64,000 nucleotides of DNA from Steromphala cineraria. Taxonomy: Eukaryota; Mollusca; Gastropoda; Trochida; Trochidae. The DNA lies in contig OU744734.1 in assembly GCA_916613615.1 (NCBI GenBank), forward strand, positions 31,566,301 to 31,630,300, given 5' to 3'. Shown here one piece after another: positions 22,600 to 34,300 of the stretch. The translations under genes and the position numbers were made by a program. Under the pieces are notes generated by a model. That model had not been told where the DNA came from, ran no database searches, and worked only from the letters and a program-made list of their open reading frames with translations. Each line of letters opens with the position of its first letter. The stretch's first letter is position 1.

Positions 22600-22720
22600 G
22601 ACACACAGCAAACTTATTATCCTATCTAAAATAGTTTCTGAGAACAGCAGTCCCCTTTAACTCGGATGGACGGACAGACGGACAGGGTGATGACTATATC
22701 CCACACTGTTGCATACCGGT
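22600..22720. repeat. 3' end fragment of a tandem-core element
   Basis: The run ggatggacggacagacggacag (22663-22685) is followed by a 'tatcccacactgttgcataccggtgg' end. This is the tract-plus-hairpin arrangement of the other tandem-core elements, with the cores lost. It ends about 45 bp before the exon B donor. Confidence 0.5.
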
Positions 22721-22762
22721 GGAATATGAATTTCAGTATGAAAAGGGTTCAAGGTAACTTAC

Positions 22763-22874
22763 GAGAATACAAGCTTGACCCCTCCCTTAAGACCACTATC
22801 CCATGATCCTTTGCCCCTGCCCCCAGCAAGCACCTGTGCCTTGAGCACCACATCAGGTGTTCCTGTACTCTCCC
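22763..22874 (-). CDS. SUCLA2: SUCLA2 exon B: ATP-grasp nucleotide-binding segment
   Basis: This 112-nt exon encodes [16 protein letters not shown] followed by [13 protein letters not shown], the glycine-rich ATP-grasp segment of succinate-CoA ligase beta chains. The acceptor is gcttgttgtgtttcag immediately above 22874 and the donor is a consensus GTAAGT starting at 22762. Phase arithmetic agrees on both sides: one base carried in from exon A, two carried out to exon C. The edge of a degenerate DIRS element lies only about 60 bp upstream of the acceptor, so mobile DNA comes very close to the polypyrimidine tract and branch-point region. Confidence 0.93.
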
Positions 22875-23197
22875 CTGAAACACAACAAGCATATATTATA
22901 CACCTCCCAGTCATCCGTTTTCTAGGACTAGATTTAGCAAAATTTCTAGAAATATTGAAAATATCACTATTAATTAAAACTAAAAAACTTACCTGATCGT
23001 ACTTCCGCCTGTCCACTACTCACCCCTTACATACTACTCGTGAGTACCTTACAAGGGAAAGTAATCCCTACCCAACCTTGACTTTCATCACTCCCGGGAA
23101 GCCGGTTACTGCAGAAATGAGCTTAAACGGAGCCCTGATACTATTTTTAGTAACTGTTACATCTCAGTCGGAGCCAAAACGCGGACACGGGTAACTT

Positions 23198-24141
23198 TTT
23201 TCTTCTTTTTTTTTTTATTTTCCTTTTTTTCAGGTATACATACAGGGTTGTGTACAAAGTCACATACAAGGACATATGTAATTATATATATTTATACAGA
23301 GACACAAATGTACAATGTAAATCAAAATTGTCTAATCATTGTTTCTAAATAGAATGTGTAAAATAGACCAAAGTTTCAAGAAATATGTTTCCTGGTTTTG
23401 GTTAATGTAAATATATTTGGTGATATTATAATATTGTATTATTTGTCCTTTGATAAAAGAAAAATGTGGGGTACATCCTTTCTTACTACAATTGAATATG
23501 ATGTTCTTAACTAATATGATCATAGCATTTAATGCATAATTATTTTTCCCTTTCACTCCAAACAGTACTTGAGAGATTGTAAAACTAAGTTGAACATCTA
23601 CAGTATTGAGCCACATTTTCAACTCACGCCATATATTTTGCACCTTGCTACACTCCCAAAACATATGGTAAATAGTTTCGTCAGATTCTTTACAAAAGGA
23701 ACATAGTGAAGTATCAACATACTTTATTTTATAGAGGAAATGTTTCGTTGGCAGTATTCTGTGTATTATTCTGTATTGTAGCCATCTTAGGTCAATACTG
23801 GGAGTACATTTGTGCGCAATAATATTAAAACATTCCCAATCTAAATCAGTATAGTTCAAACCAATGACTTGTTCCCATTTATCATAGCAAGGGAGTTTCA
23901 CAAAATGTGAGTCAAGTAACATATCATAAAGTTTCTGGTGACCCAAAAGAGTGTTTGTACATTTGATAGTAAAAGGGTATATAGGATTGAACAGTTTACA
24001 GTCAGATATAGTTAAACTTAACGAGTTTGCATAATATAATATGGCACGTTTGACCCCCTCGTAATGAAGAAAGTTAACATCAAGAGAATATACAGTACTT
24101 AGTTTGTCCTTTGAATAGAATGTGCCATTTTCATCTAATTA
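23198..24141 (-). mobile_element. 5'-truncated LINE (L1/Tx1-like) with 14-bp target duplication
   Basis: GACACGGGTAACTT is duplicated exactly on both sides (23184-23197 and 24142-24155). The poly-A tail appears as a T-rich run at 23196-23231. The insertion is minus-strand and keeps only the 3' end of ORF2. It is inserted in the TIR element 23089-24953. Confidence 0.9.
23332..23946 (-). pseudogene. LINE ORF2 C-terminal fragment with CCHC-type zinc knuckle
   Basis: About 200 residues are open. RWLQYRIIHRILPTKHFLYKI is followed by CSFCKESDETIYHMFWEC, the zinc-binding region (C-x2-C...H-x4-C) found after the RT domain of L1/Tx1-type LINEs. The catalytic RT is absent because of 5' truncation. The frame is still open for its full length, so the insertion is probably fairly young. 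Confidence 0.8.
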
Positions 24142-25327
24142 GACACGGGTAACTTATCAGGGATGCAAACATGGATGCGAGTACAATCTATCAATGTAAC
24201 TTACTGGCATCATTACACTCATAATAATGAATATGTACATTGCTATTTCGAACAGATCAATTCAGCGTTTCTGAAATATTACCAGGTTTTGTGTAGATGA
24301 AATGGAATAAAGTTCATTTTCTTGATTCATGTATCGTTTTCTTTCTCAATAGTGACACACATTTCGATAAAAGTATGTTGTCATATGATTTGATAGTCAA
24401 ATCGTTATGCAAACATTTCTTTTCTACATAATTTTTATCTTAAAAGAATTTTCAGATGTTACGAACTTTAATGAGGAGTGTTACGAAGAAAAACGGAGCC
24501 GTATCTTTACTGTTACGAAATTAAACGGAGCAAATACTTTAAATTTTGGTGCACTGATATTTTGGTAAAATAGCTTGAAAAATGAAATCAATGACTTGCA
24601 AAAGTTATGTTGGTATTTGATTGATAATGTAATAAGAATTTTGTAATAAAGGATGGCTTCCTGAAACCAAAATGCGACAAAAACCTAAACATTGGCTCAC
24701 ATTTGTAAACAAATCACAAAGTCCTTATTAATACAAACTGACAATGGACGAACTACTTGTCTAACGTATTCTTATATCTATATTTGACCTCTATCAAACA
24801 CTATTTATACCTTTATAAATGCAATGTTAGAGAAAAAAAGCTTACTTTCGGTCTTGCACATGTTTTGGCTCCGACTGAGATGTAACAGTTACGTAAAATA
24901 GTATCAGGGCTCCGTTTAAGCTCATTTCTGCAGTAACCGGCTTCCCGGGAGTGTTTCATAGCTAATAAAGAATAATTAGTCAGAATTAGGCGGGAGGAGG
25001 GAGGAAATGAAAGTTTTCCCTTCAAAGAATCAGCAACATCTACAGGTTGTAACTTGTTGCGATTCTTTTTCAGGGTAAAACTTCCATTGGGTACCTTATT
25101 GCAAAATACAGACTCCTATAGATAAACAATACGAGTGGAATTCTGACTAAATAAGTTGAGACTAAATGAGACCAACTAGCCTTTAAGCTAAAATAAGATT
25201 CAAGCTAAGTAGACTTCACTCACCGTGTCTACTTGACAGTCTGCTGGCATACCACAGGCGAGCGAGATAGGGGTAAGTGGGTTAAATATGCAGAGCTAAA
25301 AATAGCGATTACGGCTAAATAACTGCC

Positions 25328-25354
25328 ACCCCCCCCCCCCCCCCCCCCCCCCCT
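25328..25354. repeat. Poly-C homopolymer (poly-G in the SUCLA2 transcript)
   Basis: About 25 consecutive C are present. It lies in the DIRS-B 3' region within SUCLA2 intron A-B, so the pre-mRNA carries a G run there. Confidence 0.9.
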
Positions 25355-25578
25355 TTGTAAAATATACTGTAATTTACAAAATATGCCCAGAAAAAAATCT
25401 ATCTGAAGCGGCAGAAAACCTTTGAAGTGCATAAAAGAGTGAACTTGTATTTACAAGTGCAGATATTAGTAGAAACTGTCACCAAAACCTTGGCAAGAAC
25501 TTCAAAGTGTCCACCCATAAAAAACAGTATGTCAACTCAACAAAACAAAGCCCATTCAGCTAAGGTTGTTGACCCTGC

Positions 25579-26240
25579 CTATTGGTGAGAACTGACTGAC
25601 CAAATTGAGCATATACTCGACCGGCTCCAGTTAGCCGCGTTGCAGTTCTCCTCAATGGGCAGGGATGCAGCATACGCCTTGGACGTTGCTACTGCCCTAA
25701 TTGAATGAGCCTTCAAACTCTCTGGTGGTGTATGGCCCTTGTGAACATATACTATGTAAATGGTGGACATTAGCCATCTTGAAATAGTCTCACCTTTCAG
25801 AATTAACTGAGGCCCCTGCCGAGGTGGCCTGGCAAGGATGGGAAGCTCAATGGGGGCTGTCACATGAAAATTTTGATAAACCTTCGGACGGTAAGAATCT
25901 AGCAGTCTAATGCTGATTCTGTCTTTGTGAAAGACAGTCAGCTCGGGATACAAAGACATAGCATGTCTATCTCCGACCTGCCTGCTGGAAGTTACCGCCA
26001 CCAAAAAGGCTGTCTTCCAGCTCAGTAACTGAATGGAGATGGAGGAAGGGGTGCGAAAAGCTAACCCCAAAGCCAGTCGAGGACCACTAATAGATTCCAA
26101 ACTGGACTTATCCTCCTAACTGAAGGACGGACCGTTGCAACACAGGGATATGGAAAGCTAAAATGGCCATAGAGTAACACCCGATAGTCGAGGCGGCAGG
26201 AAGAACAGTAATTACAGTCGTAGAAAAGGGATTGAGATCC
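25579..26240 (-). pseudogene. DIRS-B tyrosine recombinase remains
   Basis: The main frame (25579-26100) reads LLSWKTAFLVAVTSSRQVGDRHAM, containing the first catalytic Arg (SRQVGD), later SYRPKVYQNF, and then KAHSIRAVATSKAY with the H-x-x-R pair. The final segment ends NWSRSSICSIWS, where the usual F-x-x-F-Y block with the nucleophilic Tyr has been altered, so the attacking residue appears lost. The upstream part (26108-26240) has LAFHIPVL, matching the SAM-like arm-binding domain. DIRS elements use this enzyme, not a DDE integrase, for integration. Confidence 0.75.
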
Positions 26241-26297
26241 CCTCTAGCAACACCAGCGCAGGTAACAGGGCCATCGGTTCTCATACTTACGGTTTGT

Positions 26298-26820
26298 CTA
26301 ATCCCTCCGCGAAGCCAGAATTGTATGTGCAACTGGTGCAGGAATTCCGTTCTTCTGGAGGCGAATTCCTGACAAAGGCCAGGCCACCCACTGAAACCTT
26401 GGATTTGGATGGGGCTCTCCTTCCTCAGACAGTAGACTTGGCAGACAGGGTAATAGAACGGGAGGTTGAGCAAGAGTTCCCATCATTACCAGAAACCAGC
26501 TCTGTGGCGGCCACAGAGGTGCGAGTAGCACTAGCTGTCGAGCAGGTTGGGGCCCGACAGTTGATTCAGAAATCTGGGTATCAGAGGTACACAAACGCAA
26601 ACAAATCCACCTGGAATGACCCGTACAATTGGGAAAATAGTCTTGAATGTTACCCGTTGAGCATCCACTCGTGGGGGGCTAGGATTCGGCGAGAGAGAGC
26701 GTCTGCTCGCACTTTGTCACCACTGCTAGGTAAACTGAGATCACGCTCACCCTCTGCTGGTCGCACCAAAGCAGAAACTGCCAGGTCTCTTGCAGGAGAG
26801 AGCGGAAGATAGTTCCCCCC
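26298..26820 (-). pseudogene. DIRS-B RNase H / linker region remains
   Basis: Fragments in different frames include an APHEW-like piece, LVLLAPLWPPQSWF and a stretch ending VAHTILASRR. The P-LWP-Q-W-F motif and the TILASRR boundary are those of the DIRS segment between RNase H and the recombinase. Stops interrupt every frame. Confidence 0.55.
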
Positions 26821-26832
26821 TGTTTGCAGATA

Positions 26833-27377
26833 CAGTCGAACCTCGTTTCCTCAAATCCGGACGTTTTGGTAACATGTGAAAATCGGCCGGATAGCTAGTC
26901 GTCCGGTTAGCTGAATCAAAACGTTATTGTGTTTGGTATGTATATAGTGAAACTTTACACACTTGAAACTTGAAACACTTGGAGATATTCTCATTTTCTA
27001 TATCAATAAAATGAAAGTTCTTATTAGAAGAGAACTTTATAATTTATCTCATTAACAAGCACTTACAGATACTCTGCTGTAACAGTTTCATGTAGCATCT
27101 CTTTGAAATTTAGAAGCATCTCTGTAAGATATGAGTACTCAGTAGTTGGCTTATTTTAGATGTTTCCACAACTGACAAGATATGTTCTCTGATGTTAATC
27201 CCCAAGTATTAAATGAAGTGACATGAGTGAATTGTGCTAATTGATCAATCAAGCTTCCTACGATTTCTGAATGGATTAACAATTAACGTAACAAGTCCCT
27301 TAGAAATCAGATTTCAGTGCAAATATACAAACATGGATTGAAAAATTAGCGTCCAGATCCGGAAGCATGAGGTCTGA
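26833..27377. mobile_element. pogo/Tigger-like MITE inserted in DIRS-B
   Basis: The left end, TA-CAGTCGAACCTCGTTTCC, is a characteristic pogo/Tigger-type terminus. The right end has a degenerate inverse (cgtccagatccgg...gaggtctga) followed by TA. It separates the DIRS-B RT from the RNase H region and encodes nothing. Confidence 0.6.
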
Positions 27378-27411
27378 TAAGTGAATACATTTTCTTATGG
27401 AAATAATCGTT

Positions 27412-28191
27412 TCACTCTAAAATCATTTTCAAATGGGAAAGCCAGACGACGTCTATCACCGATGCCATATTCCCCAGCAGCTGGAGCCAAGCCTGAGTTC
27501 CAAAAACTGGAGGGTGATCCTCTGTACTTTGGTCCTGAGACAGGGATACTATCCCCTGCTCTGTATTGAACATTACTCCAAGAAAAAACAGGTCTTGAGA
27601 AGGAGTCAGGTGTGATTTCTTGAGGTTGATAACCCAACACTTCCCTCGAGACCTGGCAACCTGCACTGCTACCAACATTAGTTTGGTAAAGACCCTGGGT
27701 TCTGTAGAGATGCCGAAGGGTAACACTGGAAACTGGTAGAACGTCCCGTAGAAGGAGAAATGAAGAAACTTCCTGAAGTCGAGGTGCATGGGTACATGCA
27801 GGTAAGCATCCTTTAGATCAATTGATGACAGCCAATCATTTGTCTCCATGGAGGAGACAGTGTCTCCATCCTAAAGGTCAGGACCTGAATGAGTTTGTTC
27901 AACCCTCTCAGATTGAAAACGGATCTGAAACCCCCGTCCTTCTTTGTCACAATGAAGTACGTCAAGTAATGACCCGCGTAATATTGACCTTCTGGTACCA
28001 ACTTGATCGGTGCCTTGTTTAACAATGCTTTGACCTCGTCTCTTATAATTAAAGTAGGGGGTCCATGAATCCATTACGACAAATGGCCATCTCTGAGCGT
28101 AGACAGTACCCAGGGATTTGTTGTGGCATCCTCCCACTCCCTGATAAACAGATTCAAGCGGCCCCCAACTGGAACATGGGGTACGTAACAA
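27412..28191 (-). pseudogene. DIRS-B reverse transcriptase, catalytic YxDD motif deleted
   Basis: Reading frames give PIKLVPEGQYYAGHYLTYFIVTKK, GGFRSVFNLRGLNK and WLSSIDLKDAYLHVPM (fingers/palm with the first catalytic aspartate), then FGISTEPRVFTKLM, and immediately WVINLKKSHLTPSQDLFFLGV. In DIRS and related enzymes a GxxxxxYxDD block lies between RVFTKLM and WVINxxKS. Here it is gone, apparently removed by an in-frame deletion of a few dozen codons. One frameshift near 27830 and others also break it. It is inactive. Confidence 0.8.
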
Positions 28192-28239
28192 GCAGAGAGT
28201 CCCGGTCCCAAGTGGCCCTTCGGCATTTGGCGGGGGGAT

Positions 28240-29700
28240 CTAGGAGGGTACTTTCAGACGGGCTACTCGGCAGCCTTTGGCTTGCTGTGGTCCTGAAAAG
28301 GCTGTTGAGAGCCACCTTTCTGCTTGTTCTTCTTGCCTCTGGATCGGTCCCTTCCAACCCTCCACCCTGCCGCGAGCCCGCGCTTCAGGATACAGATTTT
28401 CAAGGACATTGCCTTTTCGGTTTCGGTTTTTCCCTTGGACCTTGGTATCGATTAGGGTATTGGCCGTCTCAGCAGCGTCTTTTACCACTTGTTTTGCCCC
28501 ACTTGTCGGCCCGCACAGCGGAAATGGAGGCATAAGCTGGCCCTGCTTGGTCGAAGACCCTTGCATGGTGACCGAGGACACAACACTTTCGTCCAGATCC
28601 GTACCTGAAACAACCAATCCTCTCCCATTAAATACTACTAAACAATGTCAGGAAGATCAAATTTCTTTCGAGTAACCGATAGGAGGGGATCAATCACCTT
28701 AGAGGTCCGAGAGGGGAGGATGCGGAGCCGAGTCTCTGATACTTGCGCCATGGCGAAAGCATAGCCTGGAAGGCAGAACTCAGTTGAGTCTGATGTTCCT
28801 CAGGCATGACCGCCTGTGGCAGGGCACACCCGATCTTATCAAGCATCTGATGCAGGGAAGCTGCTATCGTGTTCGGTGGATTAGTAACACGAGCATCCTC
28901 AGACTCAGAGACAAAATCTTGGTCATCCAGACCATCTTCCATCTCCTTGTCTAAAGAAGGGTCAGGAGGAACCTGACCATCCTGATAACCTTGCACTAAG
29001 GCTATGGTCAAAACCTGGTTCGGCGCAGGACCCTGGTTCCGACACTCAATCCCAGAGGTTGTCGAAGCAACATGGGAAGTACTCTTGGGCAGACCCTGGA
29101 CCGTGGTGACCCCTGGTGTAGGACCAGGAATAACCAACGGCTTTTGGGCCAAGACACCAGGACAGGCATCAGGACAGTTCCTGGGACAGTAGCATCGAGG
29201 TTTTGACCCAGAGCCAGGTGTGCGCTAGGACTGGAAAAACCTCTTGATGAACGATCCTCTCCAGCCCTAGACCGGGTTTGCACGTCCTCCCTGGCAGATG
29301 AGGCAGACTGCTACCAAGGCTGGGTACGGACCCACTACAACCATCCATTTGAGCTCCTTTAGGCAAGTCAGAGGTCTTCTGCGGTTTCTCACCAACCTCC
29401 TCATTAGAGGAGGGGCAGAAGACAACAGAGAGCCCTTGCTCTCTTTAGACTTATGTGCCCTCTTAGAGGGCGGAACTTGATCAACAATCTTTCCACCTGC
29501 GTTGATGATGCCCCGGAAAAGTCCAAGTCATCCCGTCAGAAGGGGTGAAGTTCAGGCAAACTTTGCACTGCTCGTTGTCATGAGGAGATTGTGCTAAACA
29601 ACATACACACCAAGAGTGTCTGTCTCGGGGTAGTAAAGGGTCGTGGCAGCTTTCACAACTTTTGAGGGGCTGTAAATCGAACAAAAGTGTGAAGGAAAAC
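28240..29700 (-). pseudogene. DIRS-B gag (ORF1) remains
   Basis: The N-terminal zinc-binding pattern (CESCH...CVCC...CKVC) lies at about 29545-29650. A Pro/Ser/Thr-rich central part follows at 29152-28694, including a helical segment, SLHQMLDKIGCALPQ. The C-terminal part at 28617-28240 has KDAAETANTLIDTKV and a basic tail, consistent with nucleic-acid binding. The parts are spread over several frames with stops between them. Confidence 0.6.
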
Positions 29701-30202
29701 CTGCCATGATAAATTTTGAAATATGTAGAAATGTGCTTAAATGTTACATGACATAATTTATCATAAATGCATAGAAGGGAAACAATACTAAATTCACAAA
29801 GGCTTAGTACTGAAAATGCATTGTAATAACAAAGGAGTGAGAATCGCCCAGTGAGGAATAACATGCGATAAAAGGCCATAAGTCACTAAGGGAAAAATTA
29901 GGCGAGTCTTACAACGCATAAAATATTTATAACACAGCCCTGCAAGAAATGTGATATAATATGGAAATGTGAAACGCGAATGAAATGCTATGAAAAATAA
30001 AGTAGCAACACACACAAGCTCGTTTCCAAAAATGCACATGGTTTTGCACACGAACGTGAATAGGACTCCTTGAGAAAAAAAAAACTACAACAATTATATT
30101 GAAAAAGTGAATAATGGAAAGCCTTTCCAAAAAAACAATAACTTAACCACACATAAATTCTCTTCCTAGGTCTTACCGTTGCGACCAAAGCTATGACAGT
30201 GA
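29701..30202. other. DIRS-B 5' leader region
   Basis: This non-coding AT-rich stretch lies between the gag zinc-finger region and the right inverted repeat. No further feature was recognised. Confidence 0.4.
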
Positions 30203-30345
30203 TGGTTTGGTAGGGATTACCTCATCTTGTAAGGAACATGCGTGTAGTATGTAAGGGCCGAGTAGTAGGCAGGCGGAAGTATGATCAGGTACGTTTTTTT
30301 GTTTTTTATCGTAATATTTTCAAAATTTCTACAACTTTCGTGTTA

Positions 30346-31450
30346 TTTTCATCTGATATATTAAATTGCAATAAGGTAGGTACCCAATGGAAATTTTACC
30401 CTGAAAAAGGATTTTGGCATTAATCTTCAAATCTGAAGCCATTGCAGAATTTTCAAGCTCTCTGTTGGCTACTGTTCTCTGCTTACTAGCACCGCTGGCT
30501 GAATATTTTAAAGTGTTGAGGCACATTAAAGTTTTTGCAGCATTTAGTGTATTAAAAACTAAAAACGTTTTGCGTTACTAAAAACTAATTAGCTTTGAAC
30601 ATCAGCAAATGGTCGATACATATCTGCAATGAAACTTAGAGCGTTACAGGCTTCATATTAAAGTTCAAATAACCATAAACATATTTCACTATTTTCTTTG
30701 GAATATAGAAAGTCTGATTACAAAATTGTATAGTGCATCAAAGGTCACTACTCAAATATGTTTAGTTTGGTAATGAAAGCCGTTTTTGAATGCCATTTTT
30801 GATTGGCCGCTTAGACCTTTCTGACAACAAACAAGTGAATGCATGACTGGTCACGCCCCCATTTTGTGATGTCATAAACAGAATCAGCCTCCTTATCTAT
30901 ACATCTATCGTTACACTACCACAGAAAAAAACGCAATAATTAACGATTTTCAGAAAAGGTTTTCCACTCAGTTAGATAAATCATTTGACGATGTAACACT
31001 ACTAAGCATTTGGTGTAAAAAAGATATCCACATCAATGGTAATAAAACAATTATTTAGGCGGTATTTCAGTTGAAATAATGATGCGTTATTCTGTATAGT
31101 CTGTTTATTACGACACACCCGCGAGAGTTTTATGGCCCTTAACCCACGTCGGTTTCTTCACAGCCGATAATTACGCTGTCTTAATGAAAGGCTAATTCAA
31201 GGTGTTTTTAAATTAAGTCCAGCTTTTATATTTTTGAAAAATCTTTGAACGAAAATCGAGAAGTGGTAAGGTCGAGATTAGTGGATGTTTAAGTTAGGTT
31301 GTAGAGGTGGCCAATGTGGTTCCCCCTTTGTAGGGGTCACAGCCTCACAGGGTCACAAATCCAAAAATTATGATTACAGGCGATGTGTTTCTGGTAATTG
31401 ATCAAATATTTACAGCATCTACCGGTCATCGGACAACCAAAGCCATAAAT
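30346..31450. other. Unassigned intronic region
   Basis: Mostly unrecognised. A P1-family fragment (gtggttccccctttgtaggggtcacag) lies at about 31315-31360. The piece at 30460-30530 resembles the foldback arm near 41930 (ctgctt/actagc, ccgctggctgaatatttt). Confidence 0.4.
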
Positions 31451-31766
31451 CATAACCCTGACCCTTTTCTCGAGGCTTGTAATTATTTTCCGCTCCTCAC
31501 TGAAACGTCGTTCTTTTTATTTTTCTGCACCAAGACTTTTCTCAGTTCGAGGCTTGAAATTATTTTCCGCTCCTTACTGAAAAGCCGTTCTTTTTATGAA
31601 AAGTGGTCTAAATGGTGGATCAAACAGTGAACAAAGTTTCAATACATTCTGTCATCTATAACACAATGAACAAAACTCACGAAGACGCCTTATTATTCTC
31701 GTACTCTCCCGAGAGCGTTAATCACAATGCGGCACTAATTACCCACAGGTGCATGCATCGCTCGGG
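31451..31766. repeat. Dispersed repeat D2, left part of a split copy
   Basis: This matches, in inverse orientation, 46010-46240: cgaggcttgaaattattttccgctcc, a gtctaaatggtggatcaaac stretch, cacgaagacgcc and tgcatgcatcgctcggg. The continuation is found at 35872-36070, after two transposon insertions. Confidence 0.75.
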
Positions 31767-33195
31767 CAGCCCTCATGCTAGACTTTGTGGCCTAGGAGCC
31801 AAGTGACTCCTACTTAGAAATGAGTGGTAGCCAAATTTGGAATTTTTGGAGCCAAAAATGTAACCAAAGAATTCTGTATCTAACGGGTGATTTTGAAGCT
31901 ATCAATTTTAATAACATGTTTTGAGTAGCTGTATAAGTATAAGATGTTTTGATAATATACTTTTTTAAATAGAAATCAACTTCCATAAACAAATAACTCA
32001 TTGTCAGATAAATGAACAGCAATCTCTCCCTGCAAATGAATAGATCAAGAATAAATTAATTGATATAAATTAATTACATTGTACTGTCAATTTTTATGTT
32101 ACACAGCATCATATTTGTAAATCACATTAGATTAACTATTGTATTTGTAATGTCAATTCTAATTCATTCCAATTCCAGTTTTATTTAGAAATATAAAGAA
32201 TGCATTTTTTAGGTTATAAAACTGAAACTAACAAGAATCAGGTCAGAAGTCATGGCCATGTGAGTTACAACAAAATTGTTTTTTCAAGCGATGAAATAGC
32301 AAGTAATCATATTACAATCGGTTGTCAACAAATAATACGACCCTTCAATTCACCCTTGCTTGCCATTGTTTAGAAATCATCGCTGTCATTAGCCTTTGAC
32401 CTTTTGTTGCCGCTAAGCGAAACAGAAAGATTTATGTGCTCTAGACACTTTCAACACCAAACGACAGATTTGATGAAATATATTCAAATATGTTCGCCCC
32501 TATGCCGTTAATGTTTTATCAAGTTTGACATGCTTTTGATGTATTATGAACAATTGTTTTGAAAGAGACGAGAATCTAAAATTTCTGTGACATTTTTCTA
32601 GTCGTATCGTATCTCACAGCTTCACCGCTGATTTTGGCAACACGACAATGATGATGGCTTTGGTTTATTGAAAAATTACTTTCAAAGTATCAGTGATGAA
32701 AAGTATCTTCAAATTCAATTGTTAGAATTTAGAATTTAGAGCAAAAGAGGCTTTTGTATTGATATGATAAACAATCGACAATGCAATGCATGGGAATCCC
32801 TGACAAAGCAAGCTTTATTCTGATTAGTCAACCACTGAACAGAGGGCCAATCATAACGTGACATCAATGTCATTCTAAGGGAGGGAAATCCCAAACAATA
32901 TAAGCTTTATTCTGGTTGGCCAATCTATTAATAGCAGCCTATCACAACAATTAAATTACGACAACACTTGACTGTTGATAAATTGGTACATAAATACTTG
33001 CCATGAAATGAACACGATTTGAAGGCTTCCAGCCAATGGATCTTTTTGACAAATATTAATATATTCATGATGTAGTAGGGTGACAATTAGCAGTAGCATT
33101 TCAGGAGCCAACAATGCGACCAAATATATAAAATAATCGCCATCAAGATAAAACAGTCGCATATGCGACCAATTTAGTCGCAAACACGAGGGCTG
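31767..33195. mobile_element. hAT-like non-autonomous element (TE1) inserted in D2
   Basis: The ends are CAGCCCTCATG and, inverted, CAGCCCTCGTG. The direct repeat CTCGGG flanks both (31761-31766, 33196-33201). The element is 1,429 bp and shows no long frame. Near the right end gtcgcatatgcgac is a palindrome. The empty target is seen in the inverted D2 copy at about 45995-46010. Confidence 0.8.
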
Positions 33196-34300
33196 CTCGG
33201 GGCACGCAATGTTCCCATTAACCGGTTATTACCGGTTTTGTACTGATAAATTTGGGGGTGTACCGTTAATTTCATACCCTGTCAGTACAGTGTACCGATA
33301 AAAGTTGGTCAAATTTATCATACTGTCTTTTCGCTGAAATAGAACTTTGACTAATTTTAAGACGTATATTACTTTCAAAAACTATAAAAAAAATTATAAG
33401 TGTTCACTTATGGTGTTTGTTGTTTGTTTTAATCATATTACATATTATTCTCGACAAATTGTTAACAAACGACAGTCAACAACCTTTGGTGCATGAAGTG
33501 TTTACTGGAAATGAGATATTTGTTACAAGCCTTTTCATTGGCTTAATTATGTAGGTCAACCAATCAGCAAGTCAGTTTAAAAAAGATCTACGAAACATAA
33601 AACGTGGTCGTAATAATTTCATGACAACATTTTGTTGATACAATATTAAATGTGTAAATATACCAGATTTTCTTACACGTTTTCTATATTTGACTTTTTC
33701 AAAATTAACATGCAGGTAATTGAAACATTTGTGTGTATAAATGTCGAAGAATAACGATCAGAAATATAACCATGAGCACAATATTATATAAGGAATGTTA
33801 TTTGTCGTCACGAAATTACGATTGAAATTCAAAGTAATGCAAAACATCGTGCTTTCACGAGTGTATCTTTGACAAAGATTTGAATGAATTTCGATAAAAT
33901 GTGATTGATAAGTTTGGAAATATGTCTTATTAATCCTTTTAAATGGACAACAAGCCTTTTGAAGTAATAACTCTTGATAATATTTGGAAATTCGGGTTTC
34001 AATTTCCGATCGTGGATGCGAGTGAAGCCACATCGATCTGCCAAAGTCTAACAGTATGTGAAGATTGCTTGAATATTTCATATTAATATGATGATCTACA
34101 TATATTTTTCAACTTCTCTTTTTATATTTTCATTAAAAACAACAACACAACAAAAGTATTTATATTTTACAAGATCAATATAGAAATGACCTCGATGATT
34201 GCATGTGCATGTTGCTTCCTGTGTAAGAATCGACTCACTGTGCTGACTGATACTCGTGCTTGGTCTCTTGATTTTTTTTGTGTTTATTCTATTAAAAAAT

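Larger units (their letters stand above)
23089..24953. mobile_element. Non-autonomous TIR element with ~93-bp inverted repeats and 6-bp target duplication
   Basis: The arms 23089-23181 and 24862-24953 are nearly perfect inverse copies starting CACTCCCGGGAAGCCGGTTA. TTTCAT flanks both sides (23083-23088, 24954-24959). No transposase is encoded. Without the LINE insert it is about 0.9 kb. The interior has 'aaacggagc' repeats (24490-24535). The superfamily is unclear; the duplication length excludes typical CACTA (3 bp) despite the CACT start. Confidence 0.85.
22930..30345 (-). mobile_element. Degenerate DIRS retrotransposon (DIRS-B) with inverted terminal repeats
   Basis: Imperfect inverted repeats of about 145 bp bound the region (22935-23079 and 30203-30345). 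They share acttccgcctg, actactc, ccttacatactac, ccttacaag and aatccctacc. Read on the minus strand, the order is gag (about 29650-28240), reverse transcriptase (28191-27412), RNase H and linker (about 26820-26300) and tyrosine recombinase (about 26300-25579), the DIRS order. It carries three later insertions: a TIR element at 23089-24953, a LINE inside that, and a pogo-like MITE at 26833-27377. All frames are broken. Confidence 0.85.

Noticed and set aside
23089..24953. CACTA (En/Spm) transposon
   Set aside because: The ends begin CACT, but the flanking duplication is 6 bp, not 3 bp, and no transposase is present.
28065..28675. Plus-strand open frames of 130-156 codons
   Set aside because: They lie antisense to DIRS-B gag/RT sequence with recognisable minus-strand motifs.
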